64,000 bases of DNA, taken from contig NZ_BDCO01000001.1 in NCBI RefSeq assembly GCF_001613545.1, positions 124,001-188,000 of the forward strand, written 5' to 3'. A program made the translations under genes and the position numbers. Below are positions 54,344-64,000 of the stretch, piece after piece. Positions within the stretch are counted from its first letter, which is position 1. The number at the start of each line of letters is the position of its first letter. Source of the DNA: Terrimicrobium sacchariphilum (GTDB lineage: Bacteria > Verrucomicrobiota > Verrucomicrobiia > Chthoniobacterales > Terrimicrobiaceae). The notes under the pieces were generated by a model. It had not been told where the DNA came from. It ran no database searches and worked only from the letters and a program-made list of their open reading frames with translations.

Positions 54344-55639
54344 ATGATCGCCCGGACCATCCAGATGCTTCAACGAGCCTTTGGGCAATCATTGATCACC
54401 GCCTCTCCGGGAAAAGGCTCCAACCTGGATATACCAGCGTGGAGCCTGCTGGCATTCCTGCTCCTGATTCTGTTCTTCGCTCCCTTTGTCGTTAGGACCA
54501 GCGTCTTCTCGGGCGATGAGCCTCATTACTTGATGGTGGCAAACAGCATTATCCTGGATCACGATCTGGATCTGAAAGACGACTACATCGCAGTCGCCAA
54601 CGGCTCCGCACGCGCCGGCGAGCACTTCGTTAAGCAGAAACTGGCGCACCACACCGCGGTGGTCCAGACGATCGACAGGAAACCAGAAATCATTGGATTC
54701 GGGTTTGAGCCCGATGCTGCCGAGTTACTTCAGAGACCCGCTACCGTGGAAAAATCCGTCCGCGCAGTCGGATGGCCCTTCATTATCGCGGCATTCTCTG
54801 CGCCGTGGCCATCTCAGACGGAGATCGTGGCGAAGATCCTTTCCCACTTCCTTGTCCTCGGTACGGCACTCCTCGTCGCGCTCACTGCCAGGTCTCTGGG
54901 CTGCAGCATCACCAGCGCTGCCATCGGTGCGATAACTATCGCCTTCGGTTCACAGTATTGGATTTATGCCAACACGGCATTCGCGGAACCCCTGCTGGGA
55001 TTTTGCATCGCCCTGTCTATCTATGCTCTCCAGGTCCGAAAACATGCCGCCTTGTTTGGTCTGGCTCTTGTGACCGGCATTTGGGCCAAGTTCCAGTTTA
55101 TACCCCCGGCCTGCGTTTTTCTCGTCCTGGCCTTCTTCCGTTTCTCCCGCCCTCGCTTCGCCTTGGCGGCGGCCGTGCTGTTCGTGGGAGGAGTGGGAGT
55201 GCTTGTCTTCAACCATTATCAATACGGCCAACTCCAGCCTCCCATGAAGTGGGAAACCGGCTCGCCGCTCGCCGCGATGTATTATTACTTCGTGAGCAGT
55301 GAGACTTCCGTCTTCTCGAAAAATACCTGGCTCGTTGTTGTTGCTGTAGGCCTTGCCGCGTCATTTCTTCCCGGAGTTCCTCGTCCCAATATCTTCTGGT
55401 GGGTGATCCTGCTGGCTCTTTCCCTTCCCTCGATTTTCTGGGCCTATTTCAATGGCGGCTTTTGTTTTCCGGGGCGGCTCTTCATGTCTCCCTTCATACC
55501 GGCGGCGATTTTCTTCGCCGTCCTCGCGGAGACAAAGATCCGATCCGTCCGTTATCTAGTCATTGGCATCCTCATAGCATCCATCCTTCAAAACTTTTTG
55601 GGAGCCATGACCAATCCAGACCTCACCTGGACGTACTAG
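54344..55639 (+). CDS. GT-C fold glycosyltransferase-like multi-pass membrane protein
   Basis: This 431-residue protein has about ten membrane helices. The first extracytoplasmic loop begins VFSGDEPHYLMVANSII; D58-E59 in GDEPHY is the typical acidic motif of GT-C transferases of the ArnT/PMT type that use polyprenyl-phosphate sugars. The fifth hydrophobic segment is ILSHFLVLGTALLVALTA. There is no large C-terminal soluble domain. It probably moves a sugar onto a lipid or cell-envelope polymer. It follows the WD40 gene by 21 bases and may be in the same transcript, although a functional link is unclear. Confidence 0.7.
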   Translation: MIARTIQMLQRAFGQSLITASPGKGSNLDIPAWSLLAFLLLILFFAPFVVRTSVFSGDEPHYLMVANSIILDHDLDLKDDYIAVANGSARAGEHFVKQKLAHHTAVVQTIDRKPEIIGFGFEPDAAELLQRPATVEKSVRAVGWPFIIAAFSAPWPSQTEIVAKILSHFLVLGTALLVALTARSLGCSITSAAIGAITIAFGSQYWIYANTAFAEPLLGFCIALSIYALQVRKHAALFGLALVTGIWAKFQFIPPACVFLVLAFFRFSRPRFALAAAVLFVGGVGVLVFNHYQYGQLQPPMKWETGSPLAAMYYYFVSSETSVFSKNTWLVVVAVGLAASFLPGVPRPNIFWWVILLALSLPSIFWAYFNGGFCFPGRLFMSPFIPAAIFFAVLAETKIRSVRYLVIGILIASILQNFLGAMTNPDLTWTY

Positions 55640-55668
55640 TAAATCAGGCTACGGTACGCTCAATGCAC

Positions 55669-56103
55669 CTACGGCCCGACAGCCGGGCGAATCTCGCAAT
55701 GCGACCGCGAGAAATCCAGGCGCACTCCGGAGCCTTGAATGCGAAATTCCGTCGTCGAAATATCCAGGAAAGCGGCCTTTCCGCGAGAAGCCGTCAGTTG
55801 ATCGCAAAACAGGTCGAAGGCGCCGCCATCATCGGGTGAGCTATTCTGGATGGAGAGATGATTTTTCACGTTTGCGGTATCGACGAGTTGACCATCGCTT
55901 CCCGTAACCACGAGTTTCCCCGAGAACTCCACCTCCACGTCAGACATCGTTTTCCGGTCGACGTGGCTAATTACACAGTCAGGAACCATCACAAATGCAG
56001 TCGCCGGGGCTAGAATGTCCAATTCAGCTTTTGCTGCCAGGACACCACAGAGAAAGGCCAGAAGTGCCAGGAGAGTGGTACGGAGAGAAGAAATCCGGCG
56101 CAT
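55669..56103 (-). CDS. Exported protein of unknown function
   Basis: This protein of about 144 residues is read from ATG 56103 (MRRISSLRTTLLALLAFLCG), with a clear signal peptide ending AKAE. The mature part is beta-rich (VEVEFSGKLVVTGSDGQLVD and FDLFCDQLTASRGKAAFLDI), with two cysteines. This pattern loosely recalls the OstA/LptA-like beta-jellyroll, but it is short and not confirmed. It is convergent with the GT-C gene and lies about 100 bases downstream of fabG on the same strand, behind a terminator. Confidence 0.55.
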   Translation of the reverse strand: MRRISSLRTTLLALLAFLCGVLAAKAELDILAPATAFVMVPDCVISHVDRKTMSDVEVEFSGKLVVTGSDGQLVDTANVKNHLSIQNSSPDDGGAFDLFCDQLTASRGKAAFLDISTTEFRIQGSGVRLDFSRSHCEIRPAVGP

Positions 56104-56147
56104 TGGTATCAAATCCCGATGCTCAAAATACGCGATTTCCAGAAATA

Positions 56148-56180
56148 GAAAACGCGGATCGATGACCGACCCGCGTTTTC
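56148..56180 (-). terminator. Terminator of fabG
   Basis: GAAAACGCGG (56148-56157) pairs perfectly with CCGCGTTTTC (56171-56180). On the minus strand the hairpin lies just past the fabG stop codon and is followed by TATTTCTGG. Confidence 0.65.
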
Positions 56181-56205
56181 CAAAAGCAACAGATGGCTTC
56201 GAGCC

Positions 56206-56949
56206 TTACATGCTCATGCCGCCATCGACGGCGAGCACCTGGCCGGTGATGTACCCGGCCTCGGGGCTGGCGAGGAAGGCGACCGCCGAGGCGATGTCGT
56301 CAGTGGCACCCATGCGAGCCTGCGGGATCTGGGCGAGTGCGCCCTTGCGGATTTCCTCGTTGAGCACCGCCGTCATGTCGGTCTCGATGAAGCCGGGGGC
56401 AACGACGTTGGCCGTGATGCCGCGACTGGCGAGTTCGCGGGCGAGCGTCTTGGTGAGGCCCACGAGACCGGCCTTGCTCGCGGCGTAGTTGGCCTGCCCG
56501 GCGAGGCCGAGGAGTCCGCTCACCGAGCTGATGTTGATGATGCGGCCCGAGCGCTGCTTGACCATGGCGCGGAGGACGGACCGGGTGAAGTTGAAAGCGC
56601 CCTTGAGGTTCGTGTTGAGCACGACATCCCAGTCGTCAGAGCTCATGCGCATGGCGAGAGTGTCGCGGGTGATGCCCGCGTTGTTCACGAGGATGTCACA
56701 ACGACCGAAGTCGGCCAGGATCTGCTCGCCGACCTTCTGCACAGCGTCAAAATCGGCGACGTCCACCGCGTAGGGCTTGGCGGAGTCTGGCGTGGCGGCA
56801 TTGATGGCTTCGGCGGTCTTGACGGAATTGGCCTCGGTCCGGCTGACGATGGCCACACGGGCTCCCTCGGCTGCGAGGCGTTTGGCGATGGCTTCACCGA
56901 TGCCGCGTCCGGCGCCGGTCACGATGGCGACTTGGTTTTGAAATCTCAT
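56206..56949 (-). CDS. fabG: 3-oxoacyl-[acyl-carrier-protein] reductase
   Basis: This 247-residue SDR matches FabG in length and motifs: TGAGRGIGEA for NADPH binding, NNAGITRD, and the Asn114-Ser142-Tyr155-Lys159 tetrad (LNTNLKG, NISSVSGLLGLAGQANYAAS). The FabG-typical ends VAPGFIETDMT and GYITGQVLAVDGGMSM are present. It reduces 3-oxoacyl-ACP in each cycle of fatty acid elongation. It is separate from fabF (5 kb away) and has its own terminator, so the fatty acid genes are not in one operon here. Confidence 0.93.
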   Translation of the reverse strand: MRFQNQVAIVTGAGRGIGEAIAKRLAAEGARVAIVSRTEANSVKTAEAINAATPDSAKPYAVDVADFDAVQKVGEQILADFGRCDILVNNAGITRDTLAMRMSSDDWDVVLNTNLKGAFNFTRSVLRAMVKQRSGRIINISSVSGLLGLAGQANYAASKAGLVGLTKTLARELASRGITANVVAPGFIETDMTAVLNEEIRKGALAQIPQARMGATDDIASAVAFLASPEAGYITGQVLAVDGGMSM

Positions 56950-57063
56950 GGCTACGAATTAAAGGGAAGCGGTCACTTCAACACACCGAGGCGGGGCGAA
57001 AAGCAAAAAATGACGCCCTCCCTTGCATTGACGCGCCGCCGGAATCGCATAATCTCTCCCAAA

Positions 57064-59124
<2,061 letters not shown>

Positions 59125-59157
59125 CATTGTTAGGCAAGCAGAATTAGGAATTGCAAC

Positions 59158-59191
59158 GAATCTGTTACGCAACTCATAGCGTAACGGATTC
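59158..59191 (+). terminator. Hairpin terminator after thiC
   Basis: GAATCTGTTACGC (59158-59170) pairs with GCGTAACGGATTC (59179-59191), one mismatch in 13. Only TTAACAATC follows, so the T-run is weak. Confidence 0.55.
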
Positions 59192-59251
59192 TTAACAATC
59201 AAGCGGTAGGCAACCCGGAGCCTGCCGCGTATTTCAGCGCGCTTTCACCCG

Positions 59252-61162
59252 ATGAAAGCGCGCCTTCTCTTTTCGACCCTCGCGGCGGTGGCAGCATCCA
59301 CGCCCTTCACTCACGCCAACGACTTCCCAATCAGCACCTCCGTCACTAATGCGCAGTCGATGACCGGCGGAGAGAGCGCGATTATTACCTCTACAGGTTC
59401 ATTGATTGTTGGCGGAAGTTTTGTTGCGGTCACCGTGACAGGCAGCGGCACCTCCTCCCTCGAGAACAGCGGGATAGTCCGACAAACAGGAACAGCCAGA
59501 GCGCTCTACATCAATAGTGCTGGAATATCATTCACTCTGAGAAACAACTTTGGCGCGACGATGGAAACAGTCTCCGCCGATGTCGTACAGGTCAACAAGG
59601 CCGGAGCTAGCATAATCGTCCAGAATTCTGGAACCCTTAGCGCAGGGGGTGGAAATCAGGCCCTCGATCTCAAGACCATCACCAGCGGCACCAATTCCAT
59701 CTACAACGAATCCACCGGTATCATTCGAGCGGACGCCGCTGACGCTGTGCGCCCGGGCGTGAACGGCTACATCGAGAACAGTGGAACGATCGAGGCGATA
59801 CCTGTCGTGGAGGGCAGCGACGCAAGCGGGAGTGATGGCATCGATTTTCAGACAAATTCCGGAGGACAGGTCATCAACAGCGGCTCGGTTTCCGGTCGCC
59901 ACGGCATCACCGGCGGTTCGGCGACGTTCAGCATCGAGGTCACAAACAACTTGGGCGGAACGATCACAGGCGTGAACGGTTCCGGCGTGAATATCGATGA
60001 TCCCGGGTCATTCGCCAAGGTGACCAACTACGGCACGATCACCGGCAATTTCGACAACACCAAGTACTCCATCGGTGACGGCGACGGCGTTGACGTGGAT
60101 GGCACAGTCAATATCTCCAACTACGGCAACATCATCGGCAACGGCGCATCGGCGGGCAACAACTCCGAGGGCATCTCCATCGGAGGCGGCACCATCACCA
60201 ACGCCGCCGGAGCCTCGATCTACGGCCAGAACAACACGGGCACGTCGTCTGCTGGCAATGGCATCCTCGTTGACGATTCCAATGGCGGCGCAGCTTATTC
60301 TGCCACCACGGTAACGAACTCCGGCACGATCCGCGGCTACAGTGGCTTTGGCATCAAGATGATCGGGTCCTACAACGACACAATCACCAACAATGCGGGA
60401 GGCACGATCCGCGGCGCAGGCACGGGCGCAGCGATCCAGACTGGCGACGGCAGCGACACCGTGACCAACGCGGGAGCAATCATCGGCGACAACGGCTCCG
60501 CTATCGACCTGGAGGGCGGCAATGACTCGCTGAAAATCCAGGGCGGCAGCGCCAGCATCACCGGCAATGTCTCCGGCGGCTTGGGCACGAACACAGTCGA
60601 GATCGACCTCGGAAGCGGCAACTCCTTTGCCTACGCCGGATCGTTCTCGAACTTCTCGACCGTCCAGGTCAAGAGCGGCACAACCACCCTCACCGGGGCC
60701 AATGCCTACACCGGCGCGACCCAGGTCACCGGGGGCACGCTCGTCCTCGATGGCAATGGCCGACTGAGCGATACGAGCACGCTGAATCTTGATGGTGGCC
60801 GTCTGGAGCTTTCCGATAACTCCACCCAGACCTTTGCCAGCATCTCGCTCACAGCCAATTCGGTGATCGATCTGAATAGCGACACCGTCCTTACCCTGGC
60901 TGCTTTCGGCACGATCAACGGAGCATCGACGCTTTCCGTGATCAACAGCGGCGGATCAACCTTTCGGTTCCTCGGAGATCTGACTTCCGACGTAAACTTC
61001 CAGACACTGCTCGGCAATACGACAGTCAATGGTGGAGCCGCCACAGCTAGTTACGACGGCACCTACACCACGGTCGTTCCAGAACCCGGCACGGTCGGCC
61101 TCATCGGCCTCGGCATCGCCTTTGCCATCGGCATGGCCCGCCGCCGCCGCAAGTCTTCCTAA
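59252..61162 (+). CDS. PEP-CTERM autotransporter-repeat beta-helix protein
   Basis: This 636-residue exported protein has a signal peptide (MKARLLFSTLAAVAASTPFT). It continues with Gly/Asn/Ser/Thr-rich beta-helical repeats such as NSGTIRGYSGFGIKMIGSYN and ITNNAGGTIRGAGTGAAIQT. An autotransporter-associated strand repeat follows (TTTLTGANAYTGATQVTGGT). The C-terminus is the PEP-CTERM sorting signal: VPEPG, a membrane helix (TVGLIGLGIAFAIGMA) and RRRRKSS. Such proteins are thought to be anchored or processed by exosortase and may form cell-surface or matrix material. It is single, with a strong terminator after it. Confidence 0.92.
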   Translation: MKARLLFSTLAAVAASTPFTHANDFPISTSVTNAQSMTGGESAIITSTGSLIVGGSFVAVTVTGSGTSSLENSGIVRQTGTARALYINSAGISFTLRNNFGATMETVSADVVQVNKAGASIIVQNSGTLSAGGGNQALDLKTITSGTNSIYNESTGIIRADAADAVRPGVNGYIENSGTIEAIPVVEGSDASGSDGIDFQTNSGGQVINSGSVSGRHGITGGSATFSIEVTNNLGGTITGVNGSGVNIDDPGSFAKVTNYGTITGNFDNTKYSIGDGDGVDVDGTVNISNYGNIIGNGASAGNNSEGISIGGGTITNAAGASIYGQNNTGTSSAGNGILVDDSNGGAAYSATTVTNSGTIRGYSGFGIKMIGSYNDTITNNAGGTIRGAGTGAAIQTGDGSDTVTNAGAIIGDNGSAIDLEGGNDSLKIQGGSASITGNVSGGLGTNTVEIDLGSGNSFAYAGSFSNFSTVQVKSGTTTLTGANAYTGATQVTGGTLVLDGNGRLSDTSTLNLDGGRLELSDNSTQTFASISLTANSVIDLNSDTVLTLAAFGTINGASTLSVINSGGSTFRFLGDLTSDVNFQTLLGNTTVNGGAATASYDGTYTTVVPEPGTVGLIGLGIAFAIGMARRRRKSS

Positions 61163-61180
61163 AAAGAAGGAGAAAAGGTC

Positions 61181-61219
61181 AGGCGGTCGTCCCGTGAGGC
61201 GACCGCCTGTTTCTTTTAG
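61181..61219. terminator. Bidirectional terminator between PEP-CTERM gene and fabF
   Basis: A 9-bp perfect stem (AGGCGGTCG at 61181-61189 with CGACCGCCT at 61200-61208) is flanked by GTTTCTTTT on the plus side. On the minus side it is flanked by a pyrimidine-rich run complementary to AAAAAGAAGGAGAAAAGGTC. It can serve both convergent genes. Confidence 0.8.
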
Positions 61220-62457
61220 TCGACAAACTCCTTTACGACGATGGAAGCGTTGTGCCCGCCAAAGCCGAAGGAGTTGTTCAAAGCCGCCCGCACCTTCATT
61301 TCCCGCGCGGTGTGCGGCACGTAATCCAAGTCACACTCGGGGTCTGGATTATCGAGATTGATCGTTGGCGGAACCACCCCGCGATTCACCGCCAGCACAC
61401 ACGCAGCAAGCTCAATGGCACCGGCAGCACCAAGCAGGTGACCTGTCATCGACTTGGTGGAGCTGACCGCGACCTTGCGGGCATTGTCGCCCAAAGCGCG
61501 CTTGATGCCGTTCGTTTCGCAAATATCGCCGATCGGTGTCGAGGTCGCGTGGGCATTGATGTAATCCACCGTCTCGACTCCGGCGTCCTGCATGGCGAAG
61601 CGCATGGCATTTGCCACCTCCTGCCCTTCCGGGTGCGGCTGGGTGAGATGCCAGGCATCAGCGGATTGTCCATAGCCGCCCAATTCCGCATAGATGCGCG
61701 CTCCGCGCTTCTTGGCATGTTCGAGTTCCTCGAGCACCAGGATGCCTGAGCCCTCGCCCATGACAAAACCATCGCGGTCGCGATCAAAAGGACGCGATGC
61801 CTGCTCTGGATTGTCGTTACGCAAACTCACCGCCCGCATGGCGGAGAATCCCGCCATGGCCAGCGGAGTCACAGTAGCCTCGCTGCCTCCAGCCACACAG
61901 ACGTCGGTGATGCCATCACGGATCATGCGGCTGGCTTCCCCAATGGCATGCGCCGACGTGGCGCAGGCGCTGACCGGGCAGTAGTTCGGCCCGCGAAGAC
62001 CAAACTCGATCGATACCAGCGCTCCGGCGGCATTGGCCATCATACCGGGTATGACAAAGGGCGACACGCGCGACGGGCCCTGCGCGATTAGTTTCCGCGC
62101 AGCCTTCTCCAGGGTATCCAACCCTCCGACGCCCGTTCCGATGATGACGCCGATGCGGTTCAGATCCTCCTTGTCGAGTTCGAGACCGGAATCCTTCATC
62201 GCCATGATCGAGGCGGCCATCGCGAAATGAACAAATCGATCCGTGCGCCGGAGCAGTTTGGAATCCTTGAAATAGGGCTCCGGGTCGAACCCGCGAATCT
62301 CGCCGCCGATACGGCACGGATAATCCGAGGTGTCAAAACTCTCGATGGTCCGCACGCCGCTGCGTCCGGCGATCAGGCTCGCCCAGTATTCCTCCGTATT
62401 CAGTCCATTGGGAGCGAGAATGCCGAGACCGGTAATTGCAACGCGTCGCCTGCTCAT
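61216..62457 (-). CDS. fabF: Beta-ketoacyl-ACP synthase II
   Basis: This 413-residue thiolase-fold enzyme matches FabF in length. The catalytic Cys165 lies in CPVSACATSAHAIGEA. The two histidines lie in INAHATSTPIGDICET and KSMTGHLLGAAGAIELA, and the end is NNSFGFGGHNASIVVKEF. It condenses malonyl-ACP with acyl-ACP in fatty acid elongation. It is divergent from a TetR regulator 112 bases away, which might control it, although no acyl carrier protein gene is adjacent. A bidirectional terminator follows. Confidence 0.95.
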   Translation of the reverse strand: MSRRRVAITGLGILAPNGLNTEEYWASLIAGRSGVRTIESFDTSDYPCRIGGEIRGFDPEPYFKDSKLLRRTDRFVHFAMAASIMAMKDSGLELDKEDLNRIGVIIGTGVGGLDTLEKAARKLIAQGPSRVSPFVIPGMMANAAGALVSIEFGLRGPNYCPVSACATSAHAIGEASRMIRDGITDVCVAGGSEATVTPLAMAGFSAMRAVSLRNDNPEQASRPFDRDRDGFVMGEGSGILVLEELEHAKKRGARIYAELGGYGQSADAWHLTQPHPEGQEVANAMRFAMQDAGVETVDYINAHATSTPIGDICETNGIKRALGDNARKVAVSSTKSMTGHLLGAAGAIELAACVLAVNRGVVPPTINLDNPDPECDLDYVPHTAREMKVRAALNNSFGFGGHNASIVVKEFVD

Positions 62458-62569
62458 CTGTTGCGATCCTTTCGATTCATGATGTTCACGGTTTAGAAAA
62501 TTACTTCGGCGGCAGCGCCAGGCGATTCGGGATTTCCCGCTCTTGTTTTCGCTCGATTCAGGCTATTGT

Positions 62570-63166
62570 ATGACGAGCGTAATTCAACGACTTTCTGCCA
62601 TGCGATATGACAAGGACCATAAGGACCGTACGCATCGTCACGTTCTCGCTGTGGCATCAGAGCGATTCCGGCGCGATGGATTCGCCGGTGTGGGCGTGGC
62701 CTCGCTGATGAAGGACGCCGGGCTTACCCATGGCGGATTCTACGGTCATTTTCGTTCCAAGCAGGCCCTTGTCGAAGCGGTCATCAGTGAAGGTCTTGAG
62801 GATACTCTGCACCATCTTGAGACCGCCGCCACCGATATCGAGTCACTAGTCGATTTTTATCTCCGCCCGGAGCATCGCGAGAACCGCGCCCAAGGGTGTG
62901 CCGCCGCCGCCCTGGCCGCCGAAATCGTCCGCGAACCAAAACGCGCCCGTGTGGCGTTCACCCGGAAACTTGCGCGGATCATTGCTCACATCCGATCGCT
63001 GCTACCGGACAGAAGCGAACACCGGGCGCAGGCCATCTTCGCCCTTCTCGTCGGCACCCTGCAGCTTTCACGGGCTGTATCCGACCGCTCCCTTTCGGAT
63101 CAACTCCTCCAGGCAGGCCGTATAGCTGTCCTCGCTCTCGCAGATTCGCGTATCGAGGATACATAG
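62570..63166 (+). CDS. TetR/AcrR family transcriptional regulator
   Basis: This protein of about 198 residues is read from ATG 62570, with AGG about 7 bases upstream; TTG 62543 and ATG 62600 are alternatives. It has a TetR HTH (ASERFRRDGFAGVGVASLMK) with recognition helix region AGLTHGGFYGHFRSKQALVE. The C-terminal ligand domain has RENRAQGCAAAALAAEIVRE. This is the subgroup commonly described as AcrR-like with a GGFYGHF motif. Its target is unknown; it lies divergent from fabF, which is a candidate target. Confidence 0.88.
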   Translation: MTSVIQRLSAMRYDKDHKDRTHRHVLAVASERFRRDGFAGVGVASLMKDAGLTHGGFYGHFRSKQALVEAVISEGLEDTLHHLETAATDIESLVDFYLRPEHRENRAQGCAAAALAAEIVREPKRARVAFTRKLARIIAHIRSLLPDRSEHRAQAIFALLVGTLQLSRAVSDRSLSDQLLQAGRIAVLALADSRIEDT

Positions 63167-63220
63167 CGACCGATCTCCTCGGTCATCCCCAAACTTCCCC
63201 TTGCGAAACACGGCGGCGTG

Positions 63221-63256
63221 ATATAGCAACTATATACGCTATATTAACGCTATAGC
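63221..63256. promoter_or_regulatory. TATAGC/GCTATA repeat cluster upstream of the last gene
   Basis: The site has one TATAGC (63222-63227), an inverted GCTATA (63238-63243) and another GCTATA 11 bases on (63249-63254), all in an AT-rich patch 20 bases before the start codon. ATATAGC and GCTATAT form a 7-base inverted repeat with a 10-base gap. Spacing of one helical turn suggests a protein-binding array. Confidence 0.55.
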
Positions 63257-63276
63257 TCATCCCACTCCTCCCACCG

Positions 63277-64000
63277 ATGAAATTTCGCCTCGCCGCTCTC
63301 GTCCTGACCACCCTCTTCGCTCTGGTCCCGTCCCGGCTTTCCGCCGAAGAAGCCAAATCGCTGATCTCAAATGGTGATTTTCAGAAAACAGGTGCTGACA
63401 CCAGCTGGCCCGCCGACTGGGAACAGGACAAGGAAGCTCCGATCACTTGGGAAAAGGAGGAGGATACGGCTTTCCTCAAACTGGTCGCGACGCAACCCGA
63501 GATGACAGTCCAGCAGACGCGTACGATCGATCTCCCGGAATCGACCAAGGGCGTGGACCTGGGTATTCGCTTCCGAGTGGAGGGCTTCAAGTTTGGCACC
63601 AATGCCGCCGGGGGGCCTGTCTTCAGCAAGGACATGCACTTCAACTACCAGTTCCTCGATGCCGAGGGGAACCGGGTACCCAAATCCGGAGGAGGCTTCG
63701 TTCTCGACTCTCATGCGAAGGAATGGACGGATGTGAATCGCCGGGCCATGGTCCCCGAGGGTGCGAAGAAGCTCAAAATCATCGTCATCCTCAACAAGCT
63801 CACCGCCGGCACACTGGAAGTGGCCCGCATCACCGCGACCGAAGCACCGGAGGCTGAGATAAATGCCATCAAGGAAGCAAAAGCCGCAGCCGTCCAAAAG
63901 GCGGTGGAAGACGAGGCGGCAATCCCTGGAATCCTTGCCCTGCCCACCAAAACCGAGCCCTTGAAGGTCGAGGGCAACCGGCTGGTCACGCCCGAGGGCA
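63277..64000 (+). CDS. Exported protein, possible cellulase-type glycoside hydrolase, cut by window end
   Basis: The first 241 codons are read from ATG 63277 with a signal peptide (MKFRLAALVLTTLFALVPSR, cleavage after LSA). Residues about 25-185 look like a carbohydrate-binding-type beta-sandwich (NGDFQKTGADTSWPADWEQD). The last visible stretch, PLKVEGNRLVTPEG, has the form that typically opens a GH5-type catalytic domain (N-x-I/LV-x-G). The catalytic domain would therefore lie beyond the edge. This assignment is an inference from that fragment. Upstream is a cluster of TATAGC/GCTATA repeats that may regulate it. Confidence 0.6.
   Translation, partial: MKFRLAALVLTTLFALVPSRLSAEEAKSLISNGDFQKTGADTSWPADWEQDKEAPITWEKEEDTAFLKLVATQPEMTVQQTRTIDLPESTKGVDLGIRFRVEGFKFGTNAAGGPVFSKDMHFNYQFLDAEGNRVPKSGGGFVLDSHAKEWTDVNRRAMVPEGAKKLKIIVILNKLTAGTLEVARITATEAPEAEINAIKEAKAAAVQKAVEDEAAIPGILALPTKTEPLKVEGNRLVTPEG

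Overview
This 64 kb, GC-rich, densely coding window looks like chromosome from a member of the phylum Verrucomicrobiota, probably a Terrimicrobium/Spartobacteria-like polysaccharide degrader. That placement is an inference. It rests on a PEP-CTERM autotransporter-repeat protein, several sugar-degrading enzymes (GH2, GH27, GH63, a possible GH5), an orphan GspG-like pseudopilin, a FIST protein and frequent TTG/GTG starts. I found no CRISPR array, complete IS element, rRNA or prophage.

Layout. 1-5.3 kb: a truncated sugar isomerase-like gene, an exported transglutaminase/TPR protein, malate dehydrogenase, HU, a gamma-carbonic anhydrase and a DUF151 protein. 5.4-12.2 kb: a tightly packed minus-strand operon of five genes (FIST sensor, MacA-like adaptor, ABC ATPase, MacB-like permease, large membrane VWA protein). 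12.3-15.6 kb: beta-mannosidase divergent from an AraC regulator. 15.9-21.9 kb: a PAS histidine kinase, response regulator and hybrid kinase operon, then a chorismatase-like protein and a lone receiver. 22-28 kb: tRNA-Gly, DoxX, a CPBP protease, NAD synthase, a serine-hydrolase-fold protein that has lost its catalytic residues, OsmC and tRNA-Asp.

28.1-31.3 kb is the one accessory-looking stretch. It follows tRNA-Asp and contains short repeats, a pseudopilin pair, a small XRE regulator and a frameshifted excisionase-type HTH gene, which together suggest a decayed integrated element. 31.3-45.8 kb holds a tyrosine phosphatase-like protein, a CDF transporter, a metallophosphoesterase/Rnk pair, alpha-galactosidase, an esterase, an adenylate cyclase, a TetR-HlyD-MFS efflux operon, and a GH63 glucosidase with an SDR.

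45.8-56 kb is rich in metal handling. An FTR1 iron permease with an imelysin-like partner lies near two divergent CobW/COG0523 GTPases with His-rich loops, one followed directly by a WD40 gene. The 11-base box AAACGGTTTGC occurs in both the iron promoter region and the CobW promoter region. 56-64 kb: FabG, a TPP riboswitch driving thiC, a PEP-CTERM protein, FabF, a TetR regulator and the start of an exported protein that runs off the edge. YjbQ and ThiC both relate to thiamine, and FabG and FabF to fatty-acid synthesis.

Start codons were re-chosen by eye using Shine-Dalgarno-like sequence, signal peptides and ATGA overlaps. All functional calls come from reading motifs, not database searches.
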